A stretch of 64,000 bases of DNA from Stagnimonas sp. Its GTDB lineage: Bacteria > Pseudomonadota > Gammaproteobacteria > Nevskiales > Nevskiaceae. The notes under the pieces are model-generated. The model saw only the letters and a list, made by a program, of their open reading frames with translations. It had not been told where the DNA came from and searched no databases. The position numbers were made by a program, and so were the translations under genes. The stretch lies in contig JAUYNO010000004.1 in assembly GCA_030696045.1 (NCBI GenBank), positions 37,328 through 101,327 of the forward strand, read 5' to 3'. Below are positions 15,623 to 25,428 of this stretch, piece by piece; position 1 is the first letter of the stretch, and every line of letters starts with the position of its first letter.

Positions 15623-17196
15623 GCTAATTGCGGCGCCACGCTGACCCGGGCTCGACCCTCGTGCTTGCTCTGGTAGAGCGCCGAATCAGCCGCCTGTACC
15701 AGGGCCTCGACCGCGCCGCCCTCGGACGGGCGCCCGCTGCTGATACCGACGCTACAGGTGACCACCCCGAACGGCGAATCCTGATGCGGCACCGCGAGCT
15801 GCCGCAGGGTCCGCTCGATGGTCTCGGCGACGCCACGAGCGCCCGCGCTGTCGGTATCCGGCAGCAGCACGAAGAACTCCTCGCCACCGACCCGCGCCGC
15901 GAGATCGGCCGGCCGGCGCAGACACTGGCTGAAGCAGGCAGCCGCCAGGCGCAGGTATTCGTCGCCCGCCGGGTGACCGTAGCGGTCGTTGTAGGCCTTG
16001 AACCAGTCGAGATCGATGGCCAGCAGGGACAAGGATTGGCCGACCCGACGGGCCCGGTCCCACTCACGCCGCAGTTGCTCTTCGAAGGCGCGGCGGTTGG
16101 GCAGGCCGGTGAGCGCGTCGCGGTAGGCCAGCTTGGCGAGTTCGGCCTGGGCTTCCAGCAGGCTCTCCTCGGCCACCCGCTGCTCGTGGATGTCCTCGAT
16201 GGCACCGGTGATGCGCGAGAAACGCCGCTGCGCGTCGAATTCGGCCTTGGCGGAAATGTTGAACCAGCGCCAGCCGCGCTCCCGGGTCAGCAGCCGGGTA
16301 TCGACGGCGGCGATGCCGTTGCGCTCGCGCAGCTGGGCGTACAGCGCCGAACGCACCAGCAGATAGCTCTCGCCGAACAGCTGCTGCGCGCCCGCCTCGC
16401 TGGGCGGCAGTTGTTCGGGGCGATAGCCCAGCAGCTCGTAATAGCGCGGCGACCACCAGTGCTCCACCAGTTCACCGGCTTCAAAGCGCTGATCCCAGAC
16501 ACCGACCTGCAGGCTGTCGACCACCAGATTGAAGCGGCGCTCGCTGGTACTGATCTGCTCGCTGAGGCGCGCCCGCTCGCGCAGGTCGGAGACCTCCCGG
16601 GCGGAATGGTGCAGCGCGTCCTCCATCGCCGGCAGCGCGTGCAGGGCGCAGAGGAACAAGGGGTTGCCCAGCAGCAGCCACTGCAGGGTCTCGGGCAGGC
16701 CGGTGCGATCCCAGCCCCAGTCGTTGATGAACACCGCGCCCAGGGTCACCACCAGCAGCAATCCGCCCAGCAACCAGGACAGCCACAGGGCGCGCCGTGC
16801 CGGCAGCAGCAGGAAGCCGCAGATATAGAGCACCGGCATGAAGGCATAGGCCGGCCGGAAGATGCTGAGCGCCGGATCGGCGACCGCAGCGACGAACAGC
16901 ACCAGGACCAGGCGCACCAGGATCAGCAACAGCGACAGCCAGAGCGCGAACATCGCGATCCGCTCCTGCCGCAAGGCATCCTCGGCCTTGATGGCCGCGT
17001 GCGCCGGCACGATCAGCAGCCAGAATATCGCGGCGCCGCCGAGGTAGAGGCCCGCCTCCCACTCCGGGGCGCGCGGGCTGAAGCCGACGATCAGGCCGCC
17101 GGCCGCCCAGACCGCGCCCAGCAGCGGCAGCCCGGCCAGCAAAGCCCGTGAGCGCGCTCGCCGTAGCCGCTCGGGACCGTCGAGTGTGGCGCTCAC
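15619..17196 (-). CDS. membrane PAS-GGDEF diguanylate cyclase
   Basis: A 525-residue inner-membrane cyclic di-GMP synthase. Six or so hydrophobic spans cover residues 20-195, a short coiled segment follows, then a PAS domain (about 225-345, beginning RRFNLVVDSLQVGVWD). The GGDEF domain starts YRDALTGLPNRRAFEE and has the GGEEF active site, preceded five residues earlier by the RPAD I-site motif. Reading is open upstream into gpmA. The GTG at 17196, 14 bases after the gpmA stop, is the most credible start; no ATG lies between. It closes the long leftward run that begins near 23.4 kb. Confidence 0.88.
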   Translation of the reverse strand: MSATLDGPERLRRARSRALLAGLPLLGAVWAAGGLIVGFSPRAPEWEAGLYLGGAAIFWLLIVPAHAAIKAEDALRQERIAMFALWLSLLLILVRLVLVLFVAAVADPALSIFRPAYAFMPVLYICGFLLLPARRALWLSWLLGGLLLVVTLGAVFINDWGWDRTGLPETLQWLLLGNPLFLCALHALPAMEDALHHSAREVSDLRERARLSEQISTSERRFNLVVDSLQVGVWDQRFEAGELVEHWWSPRYYELLGYRPEQLPPSEAGAQQLFGESYLLVRSALYAQLRERNGIAAVDTRLLTRERGWRWFNISAKAEFDAQRRFSRITGAIEDIHEQRVAEESLLEAQAELAKLAYRDALTGLPNRRAFEEQLRREWDRARRVGQSLSLLAIDLDWFKAYNDRYGHPAGDEYLRLAAACFSQCLRRPADLAARVGGEEFFVLLPDTDSAGARGVAETIERTLRQLAVPHQDSPFGVVTCSVGISSGRPSEGGAVEALVQAADSALYQSKHEGRARVSVAPQLA

Positions 17197-17210
17197 GGTC
17201 CCGGCGCGGA

Positions 17211-17957
17211 TCAGCGCGCCTTGGCCTGGTTGGCCACCGCTTCGGCGGCGCGCTTGGCGGCCTCGGGGTCGCCCAGGTAGCGGTAGCTCCGCACCTTCAA
17301 GGCCGGGTCGAGTTCGAACAGCAGCGGGATGGCGGTGGGAATATTGAGTTCGAGAATCTCGGACTCGCCGATGTTGTTGAGGTACTTGTAGAGCGCCCTC
17401 AGCGAGTTGCCGTGGGCGGTGACCAGCACGGTCTGGCCGGCCTTGAGCTGGGGCGCGATGTGGTCGTGCCAGTAGGGCAGCACCCGCACCAGGGTGGTCG
17501 CCAGCGATTCGGTGCCCGGCAGCGCCTTGGCGTCGAGCCCGGCGTAGCGCGGATCGTTGGCCGGGTGGCCGGGATCGGTCGGCGCCATCGCCGGCGGCGG
17601 CACGTCGTAGCTGCGGCGCCAGATCTTCACCTGGGCCTCGCCGTGCTGGGCGGTGGTCTCGGCCTTGTCCAGGCCCTGCAGGGCGCCGTAGTGGCGCTCG
17701 TTCAGGCGCCAGCTCTTGTGCACCGGAATCCACATCTGGTCCATCACGTCCAGCGCTGTGTAGTTGGTGCGGATGGCGCGCTTGAGCACGCTGGTGTGGG
17801 CGCAGTCGAACTTCAGGCCCTCGGCCTGCATGAGTGCGCCGGCCTTGAGCGCCTCCTGGCGGCCGGCCTCGGTGATGTCCACGTCCACCCAGCCGGTGAA
17901 GCGGTTGTCGAGATTCCACTGGGACTGGCCGTGGCGCAGCAGGACGAGTTTGCTCAT
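17211..17957 (-). CDS. gpmA: 2,3-bisphosphoglycerate-dependent phosphoglycerate mutase
   Basis: A 248-residue cytosolic glycolytic enzyme interconverting 3- and 2-phosphoglycerate. [12 protein letters not shown] places the phosphohistidine at His9. [26 protein letters not shown], and [15 protein letters not shown] are all typical of the cofactor-dependent enzyme. Full length, normal start. It lies 45 bases after scoB with a short tandem repeat between. Confidence 0.97.
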   Translation of the reverse strand: MSKLVLLRHGQSQWNLDNRFTGWVDVDITEAGRQEALKAGALMQAEGLKFDCAHTSVLKRAIRTNYTALDVMDQMWIPVHKSWRLNERHYGALQGLDKAETTAQHGEAQVKIWRRSYDVPPPAMAPTDPGHPANDPRYAGLDAKALPGTESLATTLVRVLPYWHDHIAPQLKAGQTVLVTAHGNSLRALYKYLNNIGESEILELNIPTAIPLLFELDPALKVRSYRYLGDPEAAKRAAEAVANQAKAR

Positions 17958-17970
17958 GGGACTTTTCGGG

Positions 17971-17998
17971 GTGCGGAGTGCGGAGTGCGGAGTGCGGG
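17971..17998. repeat. 7-bp tandem repeat, four copies
   Basis: Three perfect GTGCGGA units and a fourth GTGCGGG stand head to tail in the gap between scoB and gpmA, 14 bases before the gpmA start. A slippage-prone tract here could change the gpmA leader length. Confidence 0.85.
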
Positions 17999-18002
17999 GA
18001 AC

Positions 18003-18629
18003 TTAATCGAGAACGGGGCAGGCAGTCTTGGCGCGGACTTCCTCGGCGCTGACGCCGGGCGCGAGCTCGACCAGCTTCAGGCCGGCCTCGGTCACGTCGA
18101 GCACGCAAAGCTCGGTGATGATGCGGTCGACCACCCTGACGCCGGTCAGCGGCAGCTGGCAGGCGGGCAGGATCTTGGCCTCGCCCTTGGCGGTGTGTTC
18201 CATCAGCACCACCACGCGCTGCACGCCGGCCACCAGGTCCATGGCACCACCCATGCCCTTGACCATCTTGCCCGGGATCATCCAGTTGGCGAGATCGCCC
18301 TGCTGACTGACCTGCATGGCGCCGAGGATGGAGAGGTTGATGTGCCCGCCCCGGATCATGGCGAAGCTGTCGGCGCTGCTGAAGAAAGCACTGCCCGGCA
18401 GGGTGGTGATGGTCTGCTTGCCGGCGTTGATGAGGTCGGCATCGACCTCGGCCTCGGTCGGGAAGGGGCCGATACCGAGCAGGCCGTTCTCGCTCTGCAG
18501 CCAGACATCCATGCCGGGCGGGATGTAGTTCGCCACCAGGGTCGGCAGGCCGATGCCCAGGTTCACGTAATAGCCGTCCTGCAACTCGGCGGCGGCGCGC
18601 TGCGCCATCTGTTCCTTGGTCCAGGCCAT
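18003..18629 (-). CDS. scoB: 3-oxoacid CoA-transferase subunit B
   Basis: A 208-residue beta subunit that, with ScoA, moves CoA from succinyl-CoA to acetoacetate or another 3-oxoacid. The catalytic Glu lies in [11 protein letters not shown] (Glu47). [18 protein letters not shown] and [21 protein letters not shown] are family hallmarks. The ATG at 18629 begins 1 base after the scoA stop, so the subunits are co-translated. Upstream in-frame sequence is only scoA read in another frame. Confidence 0.95.
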   Translation of the reverse strand: MAWTKEQMAQRAAAELQDGYYVNLGIGLPTLVANYIPPGMDVWLQSENGLLGIGPFPTEAEVDADLINAGKQTITTLPGSAFFSSADSFAMIRGGHINLSILGAMQVSQQGDLANWMIPGKMVKGMGGAMDLVAGVQRVVVLMEHTAKGEAKILPACQLPLTGVRVVDRIITELCVLDVTEAGLKLVELAPGVSAEEVRAKTACPVLD

Positions 18630-18630
18630 C

Positions 18631-19329
18631 TCAGTTGCTCCGCAGCGTGCGCTGCTCGATGCGCTTTTCCGGCGTGGCATTGACCACGATGCGGTCGACG
18701 TAGATGCCGGGGGTGTGGATCTGGTCCGGATCGAGTGCGCCGGTCTCAACCAGTTGCTCGACCTCGGCGACGCAGACCTTGCCGGCCGCCGCGATCATGG
18801 GATTGAAGTTGCGCGCGGTCTTGCGGAACACCAAGTTACCGGACCGGTCGGCCCTCCAGGCCTTCACCAGCGAGACATCGGCCTTCAGCGCCCGCTCCAT
18901 CACATAGGTCTCGCCGTCGAACTCGCGCAGTTCCTTACCTTCGGCGACCACGGTGCCGACGCCGGTCTTGGTGAAGAAGGCGGGAATGCCGGAGCCGCCA
19001 GCGCGCAGCTTCTCGGCCAGCGTGCCCTGCGGGGTGAATTCCAGCGCCAGCTCACCGGCCAGGAACTGCCGCTCGAACTCCTTGTTCTCGCCGACGTAGG
19101 AAGAAATCATCTTGCTGATCTGCCGGGTCGTCAGCAGCTGGCCGAGGCCGAAACCATCGACGCCGGCGTTGTTGCTGATCACGGTCAACTGCTTCGCGCC
19201 GCTGTCGCGCAGGGCGGCGATCAGGGCTTCCGGTATGCCGCAGAGGCCAAAGCCGCCGACCGCGAGCGTCTGGCCATCGGCGACCAGGCCGTCCAGCGCG
19301 GCTTGGGCGCTGGGATAAAGCTTGTTCAT
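18631..19329 (-). CDS. scoA: 3-oxoacid CoA-transferase subunit A
   Basis: A 232-residue alpha subunit. [45 protein letters not shown] and [20 protein letters not shown] match the family throughout. A GAGGGG ribosome site precedes the ATG at 19329. With mvaB just upstream it forms a ketone-body/leucine breakdown set: HMG-CoA is split to acetoacetate, which this enzyme activates for thiolysis. Confidence 0.95.
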   Translation of the reverse strand: MNKLYPSAQAALDGLVADGQTLAVGGFGLCGIPEALIAALRDSGAKQLTVISNNAGVDGFGLGQLLTTRQISKMISSYVGENKEFERQFLAGELALEFTPQGTLAEKLRAGGSGIPAFFTKTGVGTVVAEGKELREFDGETYVMERALKADVSLVKAWRADRSGNLVFRKTARNFNPMIAAAGKVCVAEVEQLVETGALDPDQIHTPGIYVDRIVVNATPEKRIEQRTLRSN

Positions 19330-19361
19330 GGAGTCCCCTCGGTTCGCGAAGATTTTACCGC

Positions 19362-20261
19362 TCAGCCCGGATCCGGGCGGGGAATGCGCGCCAGCCGGCT
19401 GGCCGGGGGGCGGCCCAGTTCGGCGCTGATCCAGCGCGCGGTTTCGCACAGGGCGTCGAGATCGACGCCGGTCTCGAAGCCGAGTCCGTGCAGCAGGTAG
19501 ACCAGGTCTTCGGTCGCGACATTGCCGGTCGCGCCCTTGGCGTAAGGACAGCCGCCAAGGCCGCCGACACTGGCGTCGACCACCCGCACGCCGGCTTCCA
19601 GGCAGGCATAGACATTGGCCAGCGCGGTGCCGCGGGTGTCGTGGAAGTGCACGGCCAGCCGCGCCATCGGCACTTCGGCCGCGACCGCCCTGAGCATCTC
19701 GACCGCCTTCCTCGGCGTGCCGACGCCGATGGTGTCGCCCAGCGAGACCTCGTAGCAGCCCATGGCTGCGACCGCTTTCGCGACTCGCACCACTTCCGAT
19801 ATGGCCACCTCGCCCTGGTAGGGACAGCCGAGCACGGTGGAGACATAGGCGCGCACTTTCAGCCCCGCCGCCAGCGCCTGCTCGGCCACCGGCGCCAGCC
19901 GGGTGAGCGACTCGTCGATGCCGGCATTGATGTTCTTGCGGTTGAAGGCTTCCGAGGCCGCCGTGAACAGTGCGATCTCCTGCACGCCGGCCGCCATCGC
20001 CCGCTCCAGACCTTGCAGGTTCGGCACCAGCACCGGATAGCTCACCTCCGGCTGGCGGCGCAGCCCGGCCAGCACCTCGCCGGCGTCGGCCATCTGCGGC
20101 ACCCATTTCGGGCTGACGAAGCTGGTGGCTTCCACCACCGGCAGGCCGCAGGCGGCGAGCCGCCCGATCAGGGCGATCTTGGTCGCCGCCGGCACCAATT
20201 GCTTCTCGTTCTGCAGGCCGTCGCGGGGACCGACCTCAACGATCTTGACGCGCTCGCTCAT
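19362..20261 (-). CDS. mvaB: hydroxymethylglutaryl-CoA lyase
   Basis: A 299-residue TIM-barrel enzyme splitting HMG-CoA into acetoacetate and acetyl-CoA, the last step of leucine breakdown. VEVGPRDGLQNE carries the metal and catalytic residues at the N-terminus, VHFHDTRGTALANV holds the metal His pair, and the catalytic Cys is in GLGGCPYAKGATGNVATED. It is followed 32 bases later by scoA. No isovaleryl-CoA or methylcrotonyl-CoA genes are in the window. Confidence 0.96.
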   Translation of the reverse strand: MSERVKIVEVGPRDGLQNEKQLVPAATKIALIGRLAACGLPVVEATSFVSPKWVPQMADAGEVLAGLRRQPEVSYPVLVPNLQGLERAMAAGVQEIALFTAASEAFNRKNINAGIDESLTRLAPVAEQALAAGLKVRAYVSTVLGCPYQGEVAISEVVRVAKAVAAMGCYEVSLGDTIGVGTPRKAVEMLRAVAAEVPMARLAVHFHDTRGTALANVYACLEAGVRVVDASVGGLGGCPYAKGATGNVATEDLVYLLHGLGFETGVDLDALCETARWISAELGRPPASRLARIPRPDPG

Positions 20262-20268
20262 GCGCCGT

Positions 20269-20538
20269 TTAGCGGACGGGGTAGATGCCGCGCTTGGCCG
20301 GCAGCCACCAGGTGAACCCGAACAGAACCGTGCCGAGGATCACCCGCAGCGGCGAGGGCTTGCGGTCCTTCAGCAGCTTGAATGCGACCGGGATCTCCAG
20401 CACGTGGGCGACCAGTACCACGGTGGCGAGCAAGACGATGAAGTGCTCGGAGCGTCCGGTCGTGCACAGCACCGAAGCCGCGCCATACAGCACCAGCAGG
20501 GCGATGTTCTGCGCGATCCAGAAGGGTTTGCTGTTCAT
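20269..20538 (-). CDS. small three-span membrane protein, unknown
   Basis: An 89-residue membrane protein. Hydrophobic stretches at about 7-24, 33-52 and 65-80 suggest three spans, with a basic turn (KLLKDRKPSP) between the last two. It sits 7 bases upstream of mvaB in the same direction. I do not recognise a family with confidence. Confidence 0.65.
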   Translation of the reverse strand: MNSKPFWIAQNIALLVLYGAASVLCTTGRSEHFIVLLATVVLVAHVLEIPVAFKLLKDRKPSPLRVILGTVLFGFTWWLPAKRGIYPVR

Positions 20539-20574
20539 GCTTGGTCTCGTTTTGGAAGGGTGTAGCGGGGGATC

Positions 20575-21627
20575 TCAGGTGCCGGTCCAGGCCACCAGCA
20601 CCTCGCGCGGACCACTGTAAGGCATGCGTCCGTGCGCGGTGGAGCGGTTGTCGATGGCCAGTACGTCGCCGGCCTGCCAGGGCTCGATCACCAGCTGCTG
20701 CCAGATGGTCTCGACCAGATGTTGGAGCTGCGCCCGGCTGATCTCGCCGCCGTCGCCAAAGCAGGCGTGCATGCCTTGCTGCTCGGGCGCCTGCAGTCGA
20801 CTCTTGAGTGCCGTGAGCGTAGCGGTCAGCGCAGTGAAGAAGGCAGCGCGCAGGCCGCGCTGGCGGCGGCGGATGTGGCGGTATTCGATGGCGGCCGCCG
20901 CGACATGGAAGACCTGGGTGTGGTTGAACCAGACGGTCTCGCCGGTGACCGGATGCACCCGGCTGGCCGCCTGCTCGTTGACCAGCCGCAGCCGGCCCTG
21001 CGGCAGCCACTGGCAGCGCAGACCCTGCTCGGTCGCCTTGCGCTCGGCCAGCGCGCGGTCGGTGGTCTGGAACAGCTCGTCCCAGCGCTTGAGCTTCCAC
21101 AGATCAAAACCCTTGGGGCTGGCGGGACCGTCGTAGTTGCGGATGTTGCGCACGCCGCGCAGGGCGAAGGCCGCGCGCACCTCGGGATCGAGCGCGCGCC
21201 AGACCGCGCGCATGTCCACCGTCGGGGTCTCGCCATCGCGGGCGGGCGCCACCGTGCAATGGAAGAACAGCTTGCGCGGCGCGCTGGGCAGGAAGCTCAT
21301 CTCGATGTGCTGCGGGATCGGATAGGCCGGCGGCAGCTCCGAGGCCGAGAAGACGTAGCGGCTTCTCGCCGCGCGCGGCGAGGTACCGAGATAGTCGTTC
21401 TTCAGATCCGGCTCCAGCGCCAGCGCGACCTGCTCGAAGGCCTCGGCGCCGAGCACGCCGAAGCCGCGCAGCCGCAGGCTGCCGTGCCGTAGCCAGACCT
21501 GCTCGATGGACTCGCGTTGTTCAGTGATCCATTCACGCAGCGCCGACAGGTTGGCGCCGCCGCCCTCGACCAGGGCCATCGGCCGGCCATTGGCCGACAG
21601 GCTCTGGCGCAGCGCGAACTCAGCCAC
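20575..21627 (-). CDS. TauD/TfdA-family 2-oxoglutarate dioxygenase
   Basis: A 350-residue Fe(II)/2-oxoglutarate oxygenase. The metal triad appears as His107-x-Glu109 in PQHIEMSF and His332 in RSTAHGRMPY. Arg341 in GPREVLVAW should bind 2-oxoglutarate. Glu in place of the usual Asp resembles SyrP-type hydroxylases more than TauD itself. Its start overlaps the end of the sulfatase-like gene by 8 bases, so the two are coupled. The substrate is unknown; a sulfated or sulfonated lipid would fit the neighbour but is inference. Confidence 0.87.
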   Translation of the reverse strand: MAEFALRQSLSANGRPMALVEGGGANLSALREWITEQRESIEQVWLRHGSLRLRGFGVLGAEAFEQVALALEPDLKNDYLGTSPRAARSRYVFSASELPPAYPIPQHIEMSFLPSAPRKLFFHCTVAPARDGETPTVDMRAVWRALDPEVRAAFALRGVRNIRNYDGPASPKGFDLWKLKRWDELFQTTDRALAERKATEQGLRCQWLPQGRLRLVNEQAASRVHPVTGETVWFNHTQVFHVAAAAIEYRHIRRRQRGLRAAFFTALTATLTALKSRLQAPEQQGMHACFGDGGEISRAQLQHLVETIWQQLVIEPWQAGDVLAIDNRSTAHGRMPYSGPREVLVAWTGT

Positions 21628-23353
21628 CTTCGACCTCCACTGGCACGAACAGCCGCATGAAGCCGATGAATTCGAGCTTGCTGCCCTGCCCCATCTCGAA
21701 CTCGCGGGCGATGGTCAGGCCGGGGTTGCGCAGCTTGGCCAGCATTTCCTTGAACACCTGGGCCGGCACCTTTACCACCAGGTCTGGCGCCGGGGCGACG
21801 GCACCGGGTGCGATCACCTCGCTGGCGCCGCGCCGGACGATGTAGGTCCAGCTCTCGCCGATATCGGTGAACTCGAAACGCACCGTGGTCCGGCGATCAC
21901 CGGCTGCCTCGGCATCGAGGTTCACCGCCAGGCCATCGAAGAAGGTCGACAGCGGCATGGCCGTGAGCATGGCCGGCGTCGCTTGCACGGCGCGATCCGG
22001 CAGCTTCAGGTCGCCGCGCAGTTCGTGCCAGGCCACCAGATACCAATGGCGCGCATTGGGGTTGCTCTCGGCCTCGCCGAGCGCCTTGAGCGCGGACAGG
22101 CGCGCCTCCTTGGCTCCGGCCGCGTCCGGCCGCAGGCGCAGAACGGCACCGCTCAGCTCCAGCACCCATTGCCAATCGCTTTTCGCCGCCGTCGCGACGA
22201 TGGCCGCGTCCATTGCCTCCGCCCCGCCGGCCAGCTCGACCAGGTGCTGGGCCTGCTCCGTGGGCGGCAGCGGATGCAGCTGCTCGGGGCGCCCGTCGAA
22301 CCAGCCAAGCTGGCCCGCGAACAGGCTCTTCGCGCTCCAGCCGGGCTTGCCGTAGAACTCCTTGAGGAAGGGCGAGGCGGCGAGGTGCGCCGGCAGCTTC
22401 AGGCGCTCGGCGATCTCGTCCGGCAGCAGGCCGGCGTTGATCATCCGCAGGGTCTGGTCGTGGACGTAGCGGATGGCGTCGCGGTAGTCGGTGAGCGTGT
22501 TGTGGATCAGCTCGGCGCCGACCAGGGGCCGGGTGTGACTGGGCACCAGCACCTCCACCGGCAGCGCACGCATGGCATCCAGGCTGGCGGCCCAGCGCTT
22601 GGGGTCGCGGAAGCTGGTGCCGCGGATGGTGTAGAGGTTGGGGAAAGCCCGGTAGAGATTGTCGCCGGGCAGCAGGATATTGCGCTCCGGCAACCAGACG
22701 AAGATCTGGTCGTCGGTCTCGCCCGGGGCGTGCACCAGCTGGAAGTGGATGCCGGCGACGGTGTCGTCAAGCCGGTCGCTGAAAGTCCTGGTCGGTCGCA
22801 GCATGCCGACCGTGCTGCCCTCGTGGATGTCGAGCTCGCCGCCGATGCCGACGTTGAGGCGTTCTTCCGGCGTCAGCCCATAGCCGTACATGCGCAGCGA
22901 GCGGCGGGTGAGCACGGGCTGCAGTTCGGCGCTGATCTTGTCCATGTTGCGCGCCACATCCTGGTGGCCATAGATCGGCACTTCCGTGCCGGCGGTGATG
23001 AAGGCCGATGCGCCGCTAACGTGATCGGGATGCGAATGGGTGTAGATGATCGCTTTCACCGGCTTGCTGGAGATCTTGGCGAACTCGGCCGCCACCGCCT
23101 GCGCCGATTCCAGGGATTCCATGGTGTCGACCACGATGGCGCCATCCTCGCCTTCGATCAGGATGGAGTTGGCGATGCCGAAGCCGACCGCGACCCAGAC
23201 GCCGGGCGCGGCCTGGATCACCGAGCGCCGGAATTCGCCGCTGTGCGCCTGCAAGTCGGCGGGCGTCGCCACCGGTGGCGCCGGCGGCGGGGTGGTCTTG
23301 CCGCAGGCGGCGAGCAATCCGGCCAGCAGCAGGCCCGGGATACGTAGGGACAT
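21620..23353 (-). CDS. alkyl/aryl-sulfatase-like metallo-beta-lactamase lipoprotein
   Basis: A 577-residue exported protein. A lipoprotein signal (LLAGLLAAC, Cys17) is followed by an MBL-fold domain with the zinc motif THSHPDHVSG (105-114), then a helical domain, and an SCP2-like domain over about 445-577. This order is the SdsA1/Pisa1 type of alkylsulfatase. Those enzymes cut long-chain alkyl sulfates and use the SCP2-like part for the alkyl chain. AGAGGAACG precedes the ATG at 23353, which is preferred over an in-frame ATG 42 bases upstream. Sulfatase activity is inferred from domain order. Confidence 0.85.
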   Translation of the reverse strand: MSLRIPGLLLAGLLAACGKTTPPPAPPVATPADLQAHSGEFRRSVIQAAPGVWVAVGFGIANSILIEGEDGAIVVDTMESLESAQAVAAEFAKISSKPVKAIIYTHSHPDHVSGASAFITAGTEVPIYGHQDVARNMDKISAELQPVLTRRSLRMYGYGLTPEERLNVGIGGELDIHEGSTVGMLRPTRTFSDRLDDTVAGIHFQLVHAPGETDDQIFVWLPERNILLPGDNLYRAFPNLYTIRGTSFRDPKRWAASLDAMRALPVEVLVPSHTRPLVGAELIHNTLTDYRDAIRYVHDQTLRMINAGLLPDEIAERLKLPAHLAASPFLKEFYGKPGWSAKSLFAGQLGWFDGRPEQLHPLPPTEQAQHLVELAGGAEAMDAAIVATAAKSDWQWVLELSGAVLRLRPDAAGAKEARLSALKALGEAESNPNARHWYLVAWHELRGDLKLPDRAVQATPAMLTAMPLSTFFDGLAVNLDAEAAGDRRTTVRFEFTDIGESWTYIVRRGASEVIAPGAVAPAPDLVVKVPAQVFKEMLAKLRNPGLTIAREFEMGQGSKLEFIGFMRLFVPVEVEGG

Positions 23354-23443
23354 CGTTCCTCTCCTCGTCGGCTGTCGTTCGCAGCCCTGGTTCATTGGCT
23401 TGACGGCCGACTTCCCGCCAGCCGTCAGACGGATGCTAGCCCT

Positions 23444-24820
23444 TCAGCCGCGGGCCTTGGGAATGGCATCCGGATTCACCGGGCAGCCAAGCGCCTCGAA
23501 AGCAGCTCTCGAAAAATGCCTGCCCTCGGGGTAATAGTCGCCCATCACCTCGCGCTCGTGCGCGCCCGAGGGGCCGGGCACCTGCTGGATCGCCTGCGCG
23601 AAATCAGGGCGCGGCAGCATGTGGCGGTAGATCAGCAGGCTGTTGCTGAACGGCCCCCAGTTGAGCCAGTTCACGCCGCAGGCGGCAATCGCGTTGGCAG
23701 GCCGGTCCTGGTCGCGGCTGACCACGATGATGGCCCGATCCCCCTGCACCCGCTGCACCTGCTCGTCGTACAGGCAGTCGACGTAGCGTTGGCTGTTGAC
23801 CTCGTTGCTGCACAGGCTCCAGTAGCGCAGTTGGCCATCCCCCATCACGGCATCGCCGTCACGGGTCCGCGGCGCGCTCGGGAAGCGGCCTTCGATCACG
23901 CCGACTTCGCCCAGGGTCTGGCTGAGACTGGCGGTCATGTAGCTGTTGTGCACATTGCTGGCAAAGCCGCCCGAGTTGGCGGTGCTCTGGCCCAGAGCGC
24001 CGCTCAGCAGCGGCCCCAGTACCGGCACGGCGTCGAGACGGTGGGACTGGGAGCTGGCCAGGTCGAAGAACTTGAGCCAGCGCAGCTCGGCGGCGGCGGC
24101 CAGATTGGGCTGGGTCTCGACGGCGGGATCGAGGCCATTGAGTGCCTCGGCGGCCGGCACCGGTGGCAGCTGCTCCAGCGCGGAGCAGGCGGCGCTGCCG
24201 CGCAGCACCACCCCGCCGGGCAGCGCCACCGCCAACTGCGGCAGGCCGACGCCGCCGCTGATGTCGTAGCCGGCGTCCTCGACATAGACCCGGTAGATGG
24301 CCACGGCCAGCGGCGAGGGCAGGCGCTGCTCGCCGACCGCGGCGTAGCTGTAGAGGGTGTTGGGCGCGCGCTCGGCAGGGTCGGCCGGCGGCACGGCGGA
24401 GATCACCCGGACGCGGTAGTCGCGCGGATCGGCGTCGCGCCGTGCGCCGACGGCGAAGGGCTGGGCGGACCCCGGCTCGGGCGCGAGCTCGACATCGGCG
24501 AGCGCATCGATCGGCTCCAGGCGCGGGTTGTAGAGATTGAAGGAGGCATAGCGCGCATGCGGGTAGCGCCCCTCCAGCCAGAGTTCGCCGCCGGCCGGAA
24601 TCGGCAGCAGGGCCACCCAGTAGGTGGCGGCGCGATCGGGGTAAAGGATATTGAGCAGGTTGGGATCGCTGCGCAGCAGCCAGCCACAGTCGCGCGACAA
24701 CCCGGATGCGGCGGGGGGCATCGGTGTGTCGCCACCGCCGTGGTCACCAGCGCTGCCGCCACCGCAGGCGGCCAGCATGGCCATCGGCAGCACCGTGGCC
24801 AGCCAGGTCCAGCTCCGCAT
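23444..24820 (-). CDS. exported lipoprotein, unknown function
   Basis: A 458-residue protein with a lipoprotein signal (MAMLAAC, Cys19) and a Gly-rich linker. Segments such as ELWLEGRYPHARYASFNLYNP and RYWSLCSNEVNSQRYVDC recall large exported proteins of unknown function in actinobacteria and proteobacteria. GGAGGAGAG lies before the ATG at 24820. It precedes the sulfatase-like gene by 90 bases in the same direction. I cannot assign a function. Confidence 0.7.
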   Translation of the reverse strand: MRSWTWLATVLPMAMLAACGGGSAGDHGGGDTPMPPAASGLSRDCGWLLRSDPNLLNILYPDRAATYWVALLPIPAGGELWLEGRYPHARYASFNLYNPRLEPIDALADVELAPEPGSAQPFAVGARRDADPRDYRVRVISAVPPADPAERAPNTLYSYAAVGEQRLPSPLAVAIYRVYVEDAGYDISGGVGLPQLAVALPGGVVLRGSAACSALEQLPPVPAAEALNGLDPAVETQPNLAAAAELRWLKFFDLASSQSHRLDAVPVLGPLLSGALGQSTANSGGFASNVHNSYMTASLSQTLGEVGVIEGRFPSAPRTRDGDAVMGDGQLRYWSLCSNEVNSQRYVDCLYDEQVQRVQGDRAIIVVSRDQDRPANAIAACGVNWLNWGPFSNSLLIYRHMLPRPDFAQAIQQVPGPSGAHEREVMGDYYPEGRHFSRAAFEALGCPVNPDAIPKARG

Positions 24821-24900
24821 GGTGCTCTCCTCCCGTTCGGACGCGCAGCCTAGCGAATCCTGACCGGGCTGTCGGTAGTAACCGCGCCGAGGCGGCCGGC

Positions 24901-25428
24901 TCAGCCAGCGGCGTGACGATCCTTGACCCGCACATAGTGCTCGGCCGAATACTTCAGCGAGGCCCGCTCGGCTTCGCTCAGGGGGCGCACCTTGGCCAGC
25001 GGATTGCCACGGTACAGATGCCCGGACTCCAGGCGCTTGCCTGGCGGCACCAGCGAACCGGCGCCGAGCAAGACCTCGTCCTCGATCACCGCCTGGTCCA
25101 TGACGATGCAGCCCATGCCGATCAGCACCCGATGGCCGATGGTGCAGGCGTGCAGGATGACACCGTGCCCGACCGTGACCTCGTCGCCGATCTCCAGGCC
25201 GCCCCCGCCCGGCGAATAGGGGCCGTCGTGGGTGACGTGCAGGCAGGCGTTGTCCTGGATATTGCTGCGGGCGCCGATGCGGATGCGATGGACGTCGCCA
25301 CGCACCGTCGCCAGCGGCCAGATGCTGCTGTCCTCGCCCAGCACGACGTCGCCGATCACCTGGGCGGATTCGTCGACCCAGGCGCCGCGCCCCAGGCTGG
25401 GCAGGGTGTCTTCGAACCGGCGGATCAC
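24901..25428 (-). CDS. gamma-carbonic anhydrase family protein
   Basis: A 175-residue left-handed beta-helix protein. Repeated hexapeptides (VIGDVVLGEDSSIWPLATVRGD) and the three metal His, in CLHVTHD, VGHGVILH and IGH, mark the YrdA/CaiE-like gamma-carbonic anhydrase group. The GTG at 25428 overlaps the stop codon of the upstream esterase (GTGA), so translation is coupled. Many homologues lack carbonic anhydrase activity, so the role stays open. Confidence 0.88.
   Translation of the reverse strand: MIRRFEDTLPSLGRGAWVDESAQVIGDVVLGEDSSIWPLATVRGDVHRIRIGARSNIQDNACLHVTHDGPYSPGGGGLEIGDEVTVGHGVILHACTIGHRVLIGMGCIVMDQAVIEDEVLLGAGSLVPPGKRLESGHLYRGNPLAKVRPLSEAERASLKYSAEHYVRVKDRHAAG

Noticed and set aside
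18631..20106. A long leftward frame that would fuse ScoA to upstream sequence
   Set aside because: The upstream part is mvaB read in the wrong frame. The ScoA ATG at 19329 has its own ribosome site and gives normal length.
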